NCBI GenBank assembly: GCA_039000515.1
Contig: JBCFYV010000001.1
Coordinates: 12,563,928 to 12,627,927, forward strand
DNA from: Timema cristinae
Lineage: Eukaryota > Arthropoda > Insecta > Phasmatodea > Timematidae
DNA: 64,000 nt
Direction: 5' to 3'
The translations under genes were made by a program, and so were the position numbers. Below, one piece after another: positions 46,552 to 57,995 of the stretch. The number at the start of each line of letters is the position of its first letter. Position 1 is the first letter of the stretch. The notes under the pieces are model-generated. The model was not told the origin of the DNA. It ran no database searches and saw only the letters and a program-made list of their open reading frames with translations.

Positions 46552-47080
46552 TGCCTGGCACACTGGACTGTATCACTGGTTGTGGCAACCTTACAGGGGC
46601 TAGAACATCACTCACAACACTGGACTGTATCACGGTTGCATCAATATTGCAGGGGCTAGAACATCACCCACTATACTGGACTGTATCTCTGATTTTATCA
46701 ACATTACAGGGGCTAGAACACCACCAACTATACTGGATTGTATCACCAGTTGCATCAACATTACAGGGTTAGAACACCACCAACTATACTGGATTGTATC
46801 ACCAGTTGCATCAACATTACAGGGGTTAGAACACCACCAACTATACTGGATTGTATCACCAGTTGCATCAACATTACAGGGGTTAGAACACCACCAACTA
46901 TACTGGATTGTATCACCAGTTGCATCAACATTACAGGGGTTAGAACACCACCAACTATACTGGATTGTATCACCAGTTGCATCAACATTACAGGGGTTAG
47001 AACACTACCCCCTGCACTGGACTGTATCACCAGTTGCATCAACATTACAGGGGCTAGAATACTACCCACTGAACTGTACC
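46552..47080. repeat. 57-bp minisatellite, about 9 copies
   Basis: The unit contains GGACTGTATCACCAGTTGCA, TCAACATTACAGGGGTTAGA and ACACCACCAACTATACT. Middle copies are nearly identical and end copies diverged. The 19-codon period gives frames of 124 (plus) and 160 (minus) codons with no protein meaning. Confidence 0.95.
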
Positions 47081-47529
47081 ACGAGTTCCAATGTTGTTGG
47101 AGCACCCGGTAAGAGCCGGGTTTGTGAAGCGTGCTGCGTGGCTGCATCACGCAAGGAGCAGGCATTGTGAATCTTTGTCCATCTCCTGTTACCTGCCTTG
47201 TCTCTTTACGAGGGGTGGGGGGTAATGGTGCCCTGACACGCACCCGGGCTTTTGTTTACGGTGGCACGCCAGCCATGCTGTCTATCCCTGTTGATACATT
47301 AGTGATACAGGGAGCCGACAGCTGAGGGTGGTTGGGGGAAAAGAGGAAGTTTCTTCGTTATTTATTAAATAATTAATATAAAGATGATAAACTTTCATCT
47401 TCTTATCATGGCTCCATAATACCACAACAGAGGCAGATATCTTCTATATCAATAAAGTGAAGATTTTGTCTGTCATTAGCGTTACACATAGGTTTGACAT
47501 TTTACAACTAGTAGCCCTTGTACACTAAC
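47081..47529. other. Unassigned spacer
   Basis: Nothing recognised. Confidence 0.45.
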
Positions 47530-47715
47530 ATGTGCAGGAATTTAAAATGGTTGATTAGATTTTTTTAAATTGTTTAAAAATTGGGCTGGAAGAAATAAAA
47601 TAAAGTGTTTTTTTTCTCACTGTTTGAAGAAACCCAAAGTTTTGGCCCGGAGTAACCATGGAATGCATTGCGTGACTACCTTGGTCAACTCGGGCTCTTC
47701 TGCTAGTTTGTAGAT
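47530..47715. repeat. Dispersed repeat paired with 37069-37265
   Basis: Related by eye to 37069-37265: TTGATTAGATTTTTTTAAAT, TTGGGCTGGAAGAAATAAAA, a T-run and a GC-richer end. Identity is moderate and ends are undefined. Confidence 0.4.
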
Positions 47716-48344
47716 AAAAGAAAACTAATAAACACTTGAAACAAATGTAATTGTTTTTAACCTACTATATTTAATTGATATGCTTGATGCATACAAATCC
47801 TTGCGGTAATTTTTCTATTTGTTGCACATTTTACCAAAGTAAGAAGCAAATTATTCTAAACCTAAGAGAAATATTCTATTCACTAATACACAATCATACA
47901 CATTATGGTTTCCATGGTGATGTAAACATAGAATGATTGTATGGATGAGCTCACGCTGCAGAAAAGCTGGAAATGTCGGGTTTTAGTTGGAAGCTGCTAT
48001 TTTTGCCGATATTATGGAGCCGTAACCTTTAAAATGAGTATAGTTTTTTTCCAAATCAGTTCAGCTGTTTTTTTTATAATTTCAAATACCGTAAATGGGC
48101 TTATCAAATTATATATACATGGTGTTCGGAAACTGTACATATAGCTTGTTTGAACCAAAAGTAATACAAAATCCCTGTGCTCTTAAATCCGTAAAACTAT
48201 GCTAATAACTTTAAATTGTGTTCAAAGTTTCGGGGTACAACGCCAAGAGAGCAAAGCTGTCAAGCATGCCTGTACAACAGGTTGCATAAGAGTTAGGTGC
48301 GTGGTACTGCACATGTAATTATGGCAAGCACTTTCTGTGATGCA
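47716..48344. other. Unassigned AT-rich spacer
   Basis: Nothing recognised. Confidence 0.45.
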
Positions 48345-48444
48345 GGACCGTTAATTGTGACCCTCAGAACGTATTCGCATTTATAGATGGACTGGTGTGT
48401 TCCATCTAGAAATGCGAAAACGTTCTGATGGTCATAATTAATCC
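48345..48444. repeat. 100-bp hairpin with 9-nt loop
   Basis: Left arm 48345-48391 contains CAGAACGTATTCGCATTTAT; the right arm 48401-48444, reverse-complemented, contains CAGAACGTTTTCGCATTTCT. Arms of about 44-47 nt pair almost throughout with few mismatches and one small size difference. It could be a small palindromic transposon or a transcribed hairpin precursor. Confidence 0.88.
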
Positions 48445-48450
48445 TTGATT

Positions 48451-48481
<31 letters not shown>

Positions 48482-49424
48482 ATATATAAGCCTTAATTTA
48501 ACATCTTAAACGTCTCAAACTTTAAGAAAATAAATACACCGCACATGGAACTTTATGACTATCATAAAAAATGTCTAAACTTTTTATATTAAATAATTTT
48601 AAAATTATGTTTACGTTTCGTAGATGTGGGCTGCTACGACAAACAAGGTCAGTTATTGAAACTTTCAATCCTCCGAGATAAATCTCTTATTTGTCAAGTA
48701 TTTCATCTCAGTCCGACCAAGTTTTTTGGGGTGAATGAATTCTTGAGGGACAAAAAAAAAATCAATTTGTGGAAGAAAAAAAAATATACCCTGCATTAAA
48801 ACTGTCTCGTTCACAAATATTGTCGTATACATTTTCATTATATTGTTATTACTCGTTTAATTCATCTTTGATTCGACTACGTTTATTCGAAAAGGAGCTC
48901 TTTTTTGTATAGTTGAAACGTTGATACAAAAATTAAATTAAAAGCTCGTTTTGAGTGAAGCAGACGCTAATGAATGTCAAGTCTTTACTTGTTCCCCGGT
49001 TGAAGGAGTTTTGATATATCTGCCTTTTTTTTAGAGCCAAATATCATCGTCCGCGCGTATTTCGCCGACATTCCTGTCTTGTGATTGACGTTATTTTAAA
49101 TTGTATACGAAAGGTTTTTTTGTTGTTTTTTTCAAGCATTCGCGTACGTCACATCCCTCGCTATCAGAAAGTGACGTGAATTTGTAACTTATAAAGGGTC
49201 TAAACGCCATTATAATATTCATCTTAAAGGCCTCAATAACCTTCCTAATCCTACCTCCTAGCCTCGGGGAAAATCTAATACTCTCCATGCACGGCCTTGA
49301 CCGTGGGCCATACATCAGAACTTATATGCAAAAACTCTAGATTGAACCTCGACTGGGGCAAATTCTCTTAAATCAGATAATACACAACCACAATCAGTTC
49401 AGAGTTTACCATAGCCTTTTGTGC
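48445..49424. other. AT-rich spacer with (TA)n
   Basis: (TA)n at about 48452-48489. The rest shows no recognisable feature. Confidence 0.5.
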
Positions 49425-49617
49425 ACCGAGTCTTACCAACCGTCCGGGCTACTATCAGATTTACACTAGCAGGGTATAGTAGGAGGGAGAGTTGAAAATA
49501 ATTTACGAAAAAAACAAACCTTCTCATTTCACCGGAACCGGGATTTGACCCCAGAGCTCTCCCTCTCATGTTAAGGCAACAAGGTGAGACTGACGTATTA
49601 AACCATATGCCCACCTA
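49425..49617 (-). mobile_element. SINE family B-like, diverged
   Basis: Minus strand: ATGGTTTAATACGTC head piece, weak B box (GGTCAAATCCCGG), partial body and decayed tail (GTCCGGGCTAC on the plus strand nearby). Confidence 0.65.
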
Positions 49618-49635
49618 TGTTGGTAGTTTTTAATA

Positions 49636-49637
<2 letters not shown>

Positions 49638-49670
<33 letters not shown>

Positions 49671-49938
49671 GCACCGCGTCTTACTACCCGCTCGGGTTAT
49701 ACGCACTTACGCTAATGTGTAATGGTAGGGTGATTGTGAGATGAAATGAAGGACCTACAGTTTAACGTGGAATCCGAACCACGGTGGCGGCCTGGCATTC
49801 CACACATTCACAAGATGTCTTGTCAGAGGTTTAGGAAGGGTTTGATAATCAGATAAATCTGTGCCGAGACCAAGGATTGAACCCCGGACCTCAGCACAGA
49901 AGTCTGACACCTTACCCCTAGACCACCAGGTCCCCCAC
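49638..49938 (-). mobile_element. SINE family A, deletion subtype, with TSD
   Basis: Full length with head, B box GGTTCAATCCTTGG, body and tail. It lacks the body segment TGTGATTAATACACG present in most A copies and reads CACAAGATGTCTTGTCAGAG instead on the plus strand. Exact 13-bp TSD AGTTTTTAATATA at 49625-49637 and 49939-49951. Confidence 0.94.
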
Positions 49939-49951
49939 AGTTTTTAATATA

Positions 49952-50319
49952 AATGTGGCCACACGCGCTAATGACCTGGTTTTCACTTTGTAAATTATTA
50001 AAATCTAAACCCAAACCTTTTCCATTCGTTCGCGAAAAATAAAGTTTCTTTCAGATTATTTGATAAACTAATACAACTTTGAACTTGACTACTATGAGAA
50101 TGTTTGTAAGGGGGGGGGGGTGAGGGCGGGAACGTGACTTTCTAGAACATCTGCCCTAGAGTTCCCTAGATTCTAGAATCAGCCCCTGTCGACTTCATGC
50201 ATGGCTAGAGACAATTGCACGGCGTGTTTGGAGGGTTGCGGCTGACATGTCTGATCTTCCCCTGAGGGTTAGGGGAGGGTGGGGAGGTACAACGCGTGCA
50301 CCACAGCCAGCAGTCAACA
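49952..50319. other. Unassigned spacer
   Basis: Short G-run near 50110. Nothing else recognised. Confidence 0.45.
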
Positions 50320-53300
50320 ACACCGCCTGGTACAAACACTGCCTCAACAGAATACCTGGTACAAACACTGCCTCACCAGAATACCTGGTACAAACACTGC
50401 CTCGCCAGAATACCTGGTACAAACACTGCCTCACCAGAATACCTGGTACAAACACTGCCTCACCAGAATACCTGGTACAAACACTGCCTCGCCAGAATAA
50501 CTGCTACAAACACTACTTTCACCAGAATACCTGGTACAAACACTACCTCGCCAGGATACCTGGTACAAACACTACCTCACCAGAATACCTGGTACAAACA
50601 CTGCCTCGCCAGAATACCTGGTACAAACACTGCCTCGCCAGAATACCTGGTACAAACACTGCCTCACCAGAATACCTGGTACAAACACTGCCTCACCAGA
50701 ATACCTGGTACAAACACTGCCTCACCAGAATACCTGGTACAAACACTGCCTCGCCAGAATACCTGGTACAAACACTGCCTCACCAGAATACCTGGTACAA
50801 ACACTGCCTCACCAGAATAACTGGTACAAACACTGCCTCACCAGAATACCTGGTACAAACACTGCCTCGCCAGAATACCTGGTACAAACACTGCCTCACC
50901 AGAATACCTGGTACAAACACTGCCTCACCAGAATACCTGGTACAAACACTGCCTCACCAGAATACCTGGTACAAACACTGCCTCGCCAGAATAACTGGTA
51001 CAAACACTACTTTCACCAGAATACCTGGTACAAACACTGCCTCAACAGAATAACTGGTACAAACACTGCCTCACCAGAATACCTGGTACAAACACTGCCT
51101 CGCCAGAATACCTGGTACAAACACTGCCTCACCAGAATACCTGGTACAGACACTGCCTCACCAGAATACCTGGTACAGACACTGCCTCACCAGAATAACT
51201 GGTACAAACACTGCCTCACCAGAATACCTGGTACAGACACTGCCTCGCCAGAATACCTGGTACAAACACTGCCTCACCAGAATACCTGGTACAAACACTG
51301 CCTCACCAAAATACCTGGTACAGACACTGCCTCACCAGAATAACTGGTACAAACACTACTTTCACCAGAATACCTGGTACAAACACTGCCTCACCAGAAT
51401 ACCTGGTACAAACACTGCCTCGCCAGAATACCTGGTACAAACACTGCCTCACCAGAATACCTGGTACAGACACTGCCTCGCCAGAATACCTGGTACAAAC
51501 ACTGCCTCACCAGGATACCTGGTACAAACACTGCCTCACCAGAATACCTGGTACAAACACTGCCTCACCAGAATACCTGGTACAGACACTGCCTCACCAG
51601 AATAACTGGTACAAACACTACTTCACCAGAATACCTGGTACAAACACTGCCTCACCAGAATAACGGGTACAAACACTGCCTCACCAGAATACCTGGTACA
51701 AACACTGCCTCGCCAGAATACCTGGTACAAACACTGCCTCACCAGAATAACTGGTACAAACACTACTTTCACCAGAATACCTGGTACAAACACTGCCTCA
51801 CCAGAATAACTGGTACAAACACTGCCTCACCAGAATACCTGGTACAAACACTGCCTCACCAGAATACCTGGTACAAACACTGCCTCACCAGAATACCTGG
51901 TACAGACACTGCCTCACCAGAATACCTGGTACAAAACTGCCTCGCCAGAATACCTGGTACAAACACTGCCTCGCCAGAATACCTGGTACAAACACTGCCT
52001 CGCCAGAATACCTGGTACAAACACTGCCTCACCAGAATACCTGGTACAGACACTGCCTCACCAGAATACCTGGTACAAACACTGCCTCACCAGAATACCT
52101 GGTACAAACACTGTCTCACCAGAATACCTGGTACAAACACTGCCTCGCCAGAATACCTGGTACAAACACTGCCTCAACAGAATACCTGGTACAAACACTG
52201 CCTCGCCAGAATACCTGGTACAAACACTGCCTCGCCAGAATACCTGGTACAGACACTGCCTCACCAGAATACCTGGTACAGACACTGCCTCGCCAGAATA
52301 CCTGGTACAAACACTGCCTCGCCAGAATACCTGGTACAAACACTGCCTCGCCAGAATACCTGGTACAAACACTGCCTCACCAGAATACCTGGTACAAACA
52401 CTGCCTCACCAGAATACCTGGTACAGACACTGCCTCGCCAGAATACCTGGTACAAACACTGCCTCACCAGGATACCTGGTACAAACACTGCCTCACCAGA
52501 ATACCTGGTACAAACACTGCCTCACCAAAATACCTGGTACAGACACTGCCTCACCAGAATAACTGGTACAAACACTACTTTCACCAGAATACCTGGTACA
52601 AACACTGCCTCACCAGAATACCTGGTACAAACACTGCCTCGCCAGAATACCTGGTACAAACACTGCCTCACCAGAATACCTGGTACAGACACTGCCTCGC
52701 CAGAATACCTGGTACAAACACTGCCTCACCAGGATACCTGGTACAAACACTGCCTCACCAGAATACCTGGTACAAACACTGCCTCACCAGAATACCTGGT
52801 ACAGACACTGCCTCACCAGAATAACTGGTACAAACACTACTTTCACCAGAATACCTGGTACAAACACCGCCTCACCAGAATAACTGGTACAAACACTGCC
52901 TCACCAGAATACCTGGTACAAACACTGCCTCGCCAGAATACCTGGTACAAACACTGCCTCACCAGAATAACTGGTACAAACACTACTTTCACCAGAATTC
53001 CTGGTACAAACACTGCCTCACCAGAATAACTGGTACAAACACTGCCTCACCAGAATACCTGGTACAAACACTGCCTCACCAGAATACCTGGTACAAACAC
53101 TGCCTCACCAGAATACCTGGTACAGACACTGCCTCACCAGAATACCTGGTACAAACACTGCCTCACCAGAATACCTGGTACAGACACTGCCTCGCCAGAA
53201 TACCTGGTACAAACACTGCCTCGCCAGAATACCTGGTACAAACACTGCCTCACCAGAATACCTGGTACAGACACTGCCTCACCAGAATACCTGGTACAAA

Positions 53301-54022
53301 CACTGCCTCACCAGAATACCTGGTACAAACACTGCCTCGCCAGAATACCTGGTACAGACACTGCCTCACCAGAATACCTGGTACAAACACTGCCTCACCA
53401 GGATACCTGGTACAAACACTGCCTCACCAGAATACCTGGTACAAACACTGCCTCACCAGAATACCTGGTACAAACACTGCCTCACCAGAATACCTGGTAC
53501 AGACACTGCCTCACCAGAATACCTGGTACAAACACTGCCTCACCAGAATACCTGGTACAAACACTGCCTCGCCAGAATACCGGGTACAAACACTGCCTCG
53601 CCAGAATACCTGGTACAAACACTGCCTCACCAGAATACCTGGTACAGACACTGCCTCACCAGAATACCTGGTACAAACACTGCCTCGCCAGAATACCTGG
53701 TACAAACACTACTTTCACCAGAATACCTGGTACAAACACTGCCTCGCCAGAATACCTGGTACAAACACTGCCTCACCAGAATACCTGGTACAAACACTGC
53801 CTCACCAGAATACCTGGTACAAACACTGCCTCGCCAGAATACCTGGTACAAACACTGCCTCAACAGAATACCTGGTACAAACACTGCCTTGCCAGAATAC
53901 CTGGTACAAACACTGCCTCGCCAGAATACCTGGTACAAACACTGCCTCGCCAGAATACCTGGTACAAACACTAAATTTCACCAGAATACCTGCTACAAAC
54001 ACTGCCTCGCCAGAATACCTTA
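50320..54022. repeat. 29-bp minisatellite (second family), about 127 copies
   Basis: The unit is CCTGGTACAAACACTGCCTC plus ACCAGAATA. It is unrelated to the 29-bp array at 33220. Each monomer has CTGGT and ACCAG as a short inverted repeat. Variants CTCGCC, GTACAGAC, AATAACTGG and a 30-bp form with ACTACTTTCACC are arranged in long blocks. A run of variants starting at 51302 (CTCACCAAAATACC) reappears at 52521, an offset of about 1,219 bp or 42 monomers. Plus and minus frames of up to 268 codons are repeat readings. Confidence 0.97.
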
Positions 54023-54052
54023 TATTGAGTCATTCACTTCCCATTCAATACA

Positions 54053-54139
54053 GTGACATTTTTAGCAATCAACATTGTCAAGATGACATGCAGAACTCAT
54101 CAATCGGACGTATGAATACATGAAAGTATATATAATAAC
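54053..54139 (+). mobile_element. MITE-like repeat M, internally deleted fragment
   Basis: ATTTTTAGCAATCAACATTG, then AGATGACATGCAGAACTCAT and GACGTATGAATACATGAAAG follow M order with the middle missing. It abuts the 29-bp array. Confidence 0.65.
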
Positions 54140-54483
54140 ATATCATAACTATCAGGCATGCCAACCTTACAGAAGGTACAAGCAAGCGTTGACCTCAAGT
54201 CAAGTATTACATCGGGAACAACTCTTGGGGCAGTACCTGTTTGGATTGTTCAAGTTGTGTCGTCAGTCCTCCAGTAAACAATACAGTAATGAGTGTAATG
54301 TCATGCTCTAGCGGTGGACCAAGAACTAACGCGAGTGGGTCATCAGGACGCTAGCTCACGCCTCCAAGGTGGGTCTTTCCGTGATGAGAAATTACTTCAA
54401 CCCACTTAGTTGTGTGTTCCTAATACTGGACCTAATCATCATAGTCACTCACACTTCGCCCACTAGTCCTGTTATCCAATAAC
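54140..54483. other. Unassigned spacer
   Basis: Nothing recognised. Confidence 0.45.
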
Positions 54484-54945
54484 CTTTGACCAGCCAATCC
54501 TGGATCTACTCACATTTGGACCACTACCTATCAATCGTGTATCTACTCCAATTGGACTATCAATCTATGACCTATCAATCGTGTATCTACTCACATTTGG
54601 ACCTATCAATCTGTATCTACTCACATTGGACTATCAATCTGTATCTACTCACAGTTGGACCTATCAATCGTGTATCTACTCACATTGGACCTATCAATCA
54701 TGTATCTACTAGCATTTGGACCTATCAATCATGTATCTACTCACATTTGGACCTATCAATCGTGTATCTACTCACATTTGGACCTATCATTCGTGTATAC
54801 ACTCACATATGGTCCTACTAGCCCTGTATCTACTCACATTTGCTCCTAGTAGCCCTATATAACTCACATTTGGTCCTACTGGTCCTTAAATCACTCACAT
54901 TTGGTCCTACTAGTCCTGTATCTACTCACATTTGGTCCTACACAC
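54484..54945. repeat. 31-bp minisatellite, about 15 copies
   Basis: The unit is CACATTTGGACCTATCAATC plus GTGTATCTACT. Right-hand copies shift to TTTGGTCCTACTAGTCCTGT. Several copies have small deletions. Confidence 0.92.
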
Positions 54946-55790
54946 ATAAAACCAAACCTCTCAAAAAACGTTTCTTCCTCGGATTGTTATTTATTCTGTC
55001 TCTGGGGCGACTATAGCGCCGCGCGGTTTCATGTTGAACTATCTGTAAAGGGTTGTCCCCCATAAATCGTGTGAGCCAGTGACAGGCGTGTAATCGGTCC
55101 GGTCCGGTGTTGGAGATAGTAACAACGTCGTGACGCTAATGCAGCGTCGCGCGGTGATACATGGACCCCAACACTCCTCCTCGGCCGGAGTAGAAAGTAA
55201 TCAGTGCCCCCGCACCCTCCCTCACAACTTACACTCCCTCTTAATGGAATAGGGGGGTACTGCCTTTTTTTATTAGTCATAAACCTGTTTTATTTACACA
55301 CAGAGAGAATTCTGTTTTTTAAAATAACATTTAAAAGTATGTTTTGTTGAACTATCAGAGCTTCTGCTGTCCAGTATTTGTAATAATTAGTAATAATAAC
55401 ATAGTATGGTAATTATAAAATTAATTACTAGTAGTTCTGTGAACAGTAGACCCTCGCTCTCTCCATTAATGTTGAGAGTGTCACATGTTCTTATCGAAAC
55501 TATCGTAACCAAAGTCTTAACATTTCTGTTTGGACCTCGAGTTGAAATATCTCATAAAACTTATCTTTGAATTTAAAGTTGAAATATCTCCTTTAATTTA
55601 TTTGTGGATTTAAAGTATATCTCCCATAATTTTTCCTTAGTGATTAAGTTGGAAAACAAATTAATGGCTACTATAATATATTGATATTTATAAAATGTTT
55701 TAATTGATCATAATATAGAGAAAGGATTGCAATCGTGAAAAAACTTTCCCTCGATTTTATGATGGATCTTGACTTTTATGCTCCCCTAAA
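54946..55790. other. Unassigned spacer
   Basis: GC-rich at 54990-55240 and AT-rich after. The 83-codon minus-strand frame at 55029-55280 has no domain I recognise. Confidence 0.4.
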
Positions 55791-55930
55791 ACTTAAAATG
55801 TGGATATGTCTGTCTGTCTGTCTGTCTTTCTATCTGTACCTAGGGCTACAGCTGAAACTCTTAGGTGGATTTCTTTCAAACTTGATATTGGGATGTGTTA
55901 TAGACATACCTCAGGGATTTTTTTTTAAAT
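55791..55930 (+). repeat. (TGTC)n-ended dispersed repeat
   Basis: (TGTC)n at about 55807-55829 is followed by GAAACTCTTAGGTGGATTTC and TTTCAAACTTGATATTGGG. It matches the reverse complement of about 4640-4757 in the same order. The 95-codon frame here is probably not a gene. Confidence 0.5.
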
Positions 55931-56067
55931 TTAATTTTAACACTTACATTGTCATTTGGGCTAGGAATGATTTTTATAACATAGCTATCAAGGTTTTATT
56001 TAAAATAGATACTTTTTTTTGAAGGGTTAGAAAGCTGGTATTTGTTTAAAGTGTATTTTATTATTAT
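55931..56067. other. AT-rich spacer
   Basis: Nothing recognised. Confidence 0.4.
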
Positions 56068-56346
56068 TATTATTTATTAATAGCACCGCGTCTTACTACC
56101 CATTCGGGTTATACGCACTTATGCTAATGTGTAATGGTAGGGTGACTGTGAGATGAAATGAAGGACCTACAGTTTAACGTGGAATCCGAACCACGGTGGA
56201 GGCCTGGCATTCCCCACATTCACAAGATGTCTTGTCAGAGGTGAAGGAAGGGTTTGGTAATCAGATAAATCTGTGCCGGGACCGAGGATTGAACCCCGGC
56301 CGCCAGCATAGAAGTCTGACACTTACCCCTAGACCACCAGGTCACC
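56068..56346 (-). mobile_element. SINE family A, deletion subtype
   Basis: Same internal deletion as the copy at 49638 (CACAAGATGTCTTGTCAGAG on the plus strand). Head GGTGACCTGGTGGTCTAGGG, body, tail and TAA-rich end. No clear TSD. Confidence 0.93.
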
Positions 56347-57033
56347 TACTGTAGTTTATTGATAACTGAGTTTTGAAATTCTGTCCCGAACTATGATAGT
56401 GAGAGAATGTGTAGGATTGGTTCATGCCATTTGACTATGAAATATTAAACTATTGTTATGTTGTACCATTATTGGGACTATTAGCTCCCTATCGCTAATT
56501 ACCTGGGTAATTAAAAAAATACCTACCAATTATTCTGTTTTAAGCCTCTATAACTTCCGGTGAGTTTATCGTCTCTGATATCGTTATTTCCCTTAGCGCT
56601 GCAGTGAGACGCCGGGTGAGTGAGACACAGAGTGAGCAGAGAGATTCAATATCGCGATAAAACAGTCGGCAACCTCTAGTTGGCTGGAAATGGGAGACTT
56701 GCCGTGTTGATTTCTCCAGAGGGCTTCATCCGTACTAGGCAATATCTGCCCCCTCTTACCCCCCCCTTTATTCCTTCCCTCGCGACCTCTTGTTGATCAA
56801 AACTTGTGACGACAATGATACCCCCTCCTCCCACACCCTTTTGACTGTGATGGGAAACTATTCGATTTATGACCGCCAGTCGTTTAATACCGAGAGGAAG
56901 GAAATATTGGACGAGATGGAGCAAAATATAATAACACAATAAAATGTCTTGAAATACAGAACACAGCCAAGCTGTAGGGCTGGGAAGGGAAGGGGGGGGC
57001 ACATGATCTAACTTAGAAAATGCTATAAGCTAG
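56347..57033. other. Unassigned spacer
   Basis: A 108-codon minus-strand frame at 56676-57002 has no domain I recognise. Confidence 0.4.
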
Positions 57034-57035
57034 TA

Positions 57036-57777
57036 CACTAGAGTCGCGATTATCCGGCCCTTAGTATTATCCGGCTCTGTTCTCGGTGTTAGCAAGTTTG
57101 TTTTAAGATAAACAAACCGGTACATATCCAACATTGAATTTATAATGTAAACCATTTGACGTTCAATTTTCACTTATTGGTGACCTGGTGGTCAAGGGTA
57201 AGGTGTCAGACTTCTGTGCTGGCGGCCGGGTTCAATCCCGGTTCCGGCACAGATTTATCTGATTACCAAACCCTTCCTTCACCTCTGACAAGATTTATCT
57301 TGTGAATGTGGGAATGCCAGGCCACCACCGTGGTTCGGATTCCACGTTAAACTGTAGGTCCTCCATTTCATCTCACAATCACCCTACCATTACACATTAG
57401 CGTAGTGCGTATACCCGAAGGGTAGTAAGACGCGGTGCTATAATAATAATAATAATAATGATATTTTCAATTGTTGTTCTTGCTTGTAGCAGATGTTACA
57501 TTTCCAAAATAAGGTTCTATGTAATAAAGATTAAAAAAATTCTCGTTTAATTTTTATTGTCCCTCTTACATCTACTTTATTCCTATTTTACATCGTAATC
57601 ATAAAATGGGCGGATTCTATTAAAACAAAGTTAAATGTTCTATAAGATTTTATTAAAAAAAGAAGGTAGAACAACCTATAATGAAAATTATTTACTCTCG
57701 GATTCCGCATTATCCGGATTTTCCATTATCCGGCCCGGAGTGTCGCCTCTTTAAGCTGGATAATCGCGATTCTAGTG
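57036..57777. mobile_element. Pogo/Tigger-like non-autonomous element
   Basis: Terminal inverted repeats of about 23 bp: CACTAGAGTCGCGATTATCC on the left and CACTAGAATCGCGATTATCC read inward on the right, with two mismatches in all. TA flanks both sides (57034-57035 and 57778-57779). ATTATCCGG repeats lie just inside both ends, the sub-terminal style of pogo/Tigger elements. Without the SINE it is about 460 bp and has no transposase. Confidence 0.85.
57178..57459 (+). mobile_element. SINE family A, deletion subtype, inside pogo-like element
   Basis: Head GGTGACCTGGTGGTCAAGGG, B box GGTTCAATCCCGG, body with the same internal deletion (ACAAGATTTATCTTGTGAAT), tail with small losses and (TAA)n. 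No clean TSD was found. Confidence 0.93.
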
Positions 57778-57827
57778 TATTATTTATGTTTTTGAGATAA
57801 TCCTTAGTTACTATCTTATATCCCCAC

Positions 57828-57995
57828 GTCTTACTTAGTTCATGAAGAACACAGAGGTATTAATTACGTTCATGTGCTAGGGGTGCGGAATATTGAATTC
57901 GGGAATAATGTAATAGAATTCGTGTGGAGGGAGAGTGGAAAACTATCTTCACTACACCCTACTGGGATTCGAAGCCCGATCTTCCCGTCATCGTT
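57828..57995 (-). mobile_element. SINE family B fragment
   Basis: Minus strand: CGATGACGGGAAGATCGGGC, B box GCTTCGAATCCC, body (TTTTCCACTCTCCCTCCACA) and a degraded tail. The 5' head is absent, and an unrelated sequence follows at 57996. Confidence 0.78.

Noticed and set aside
50247..54002. Repeat proteins over the 29-bp array (plus and minus)
   Set aside because: Three repetitions of a 29-bp unit make a 29-residue periodic peptide in any stop-free frame. Many alternative frames are equally open.
50320..54022. CRISPR array
   Set aside because: The 29-bp units are directly joined without unique spacers, there are no cas genes, and the surroundings are eukaryotic SINEs and transposons.
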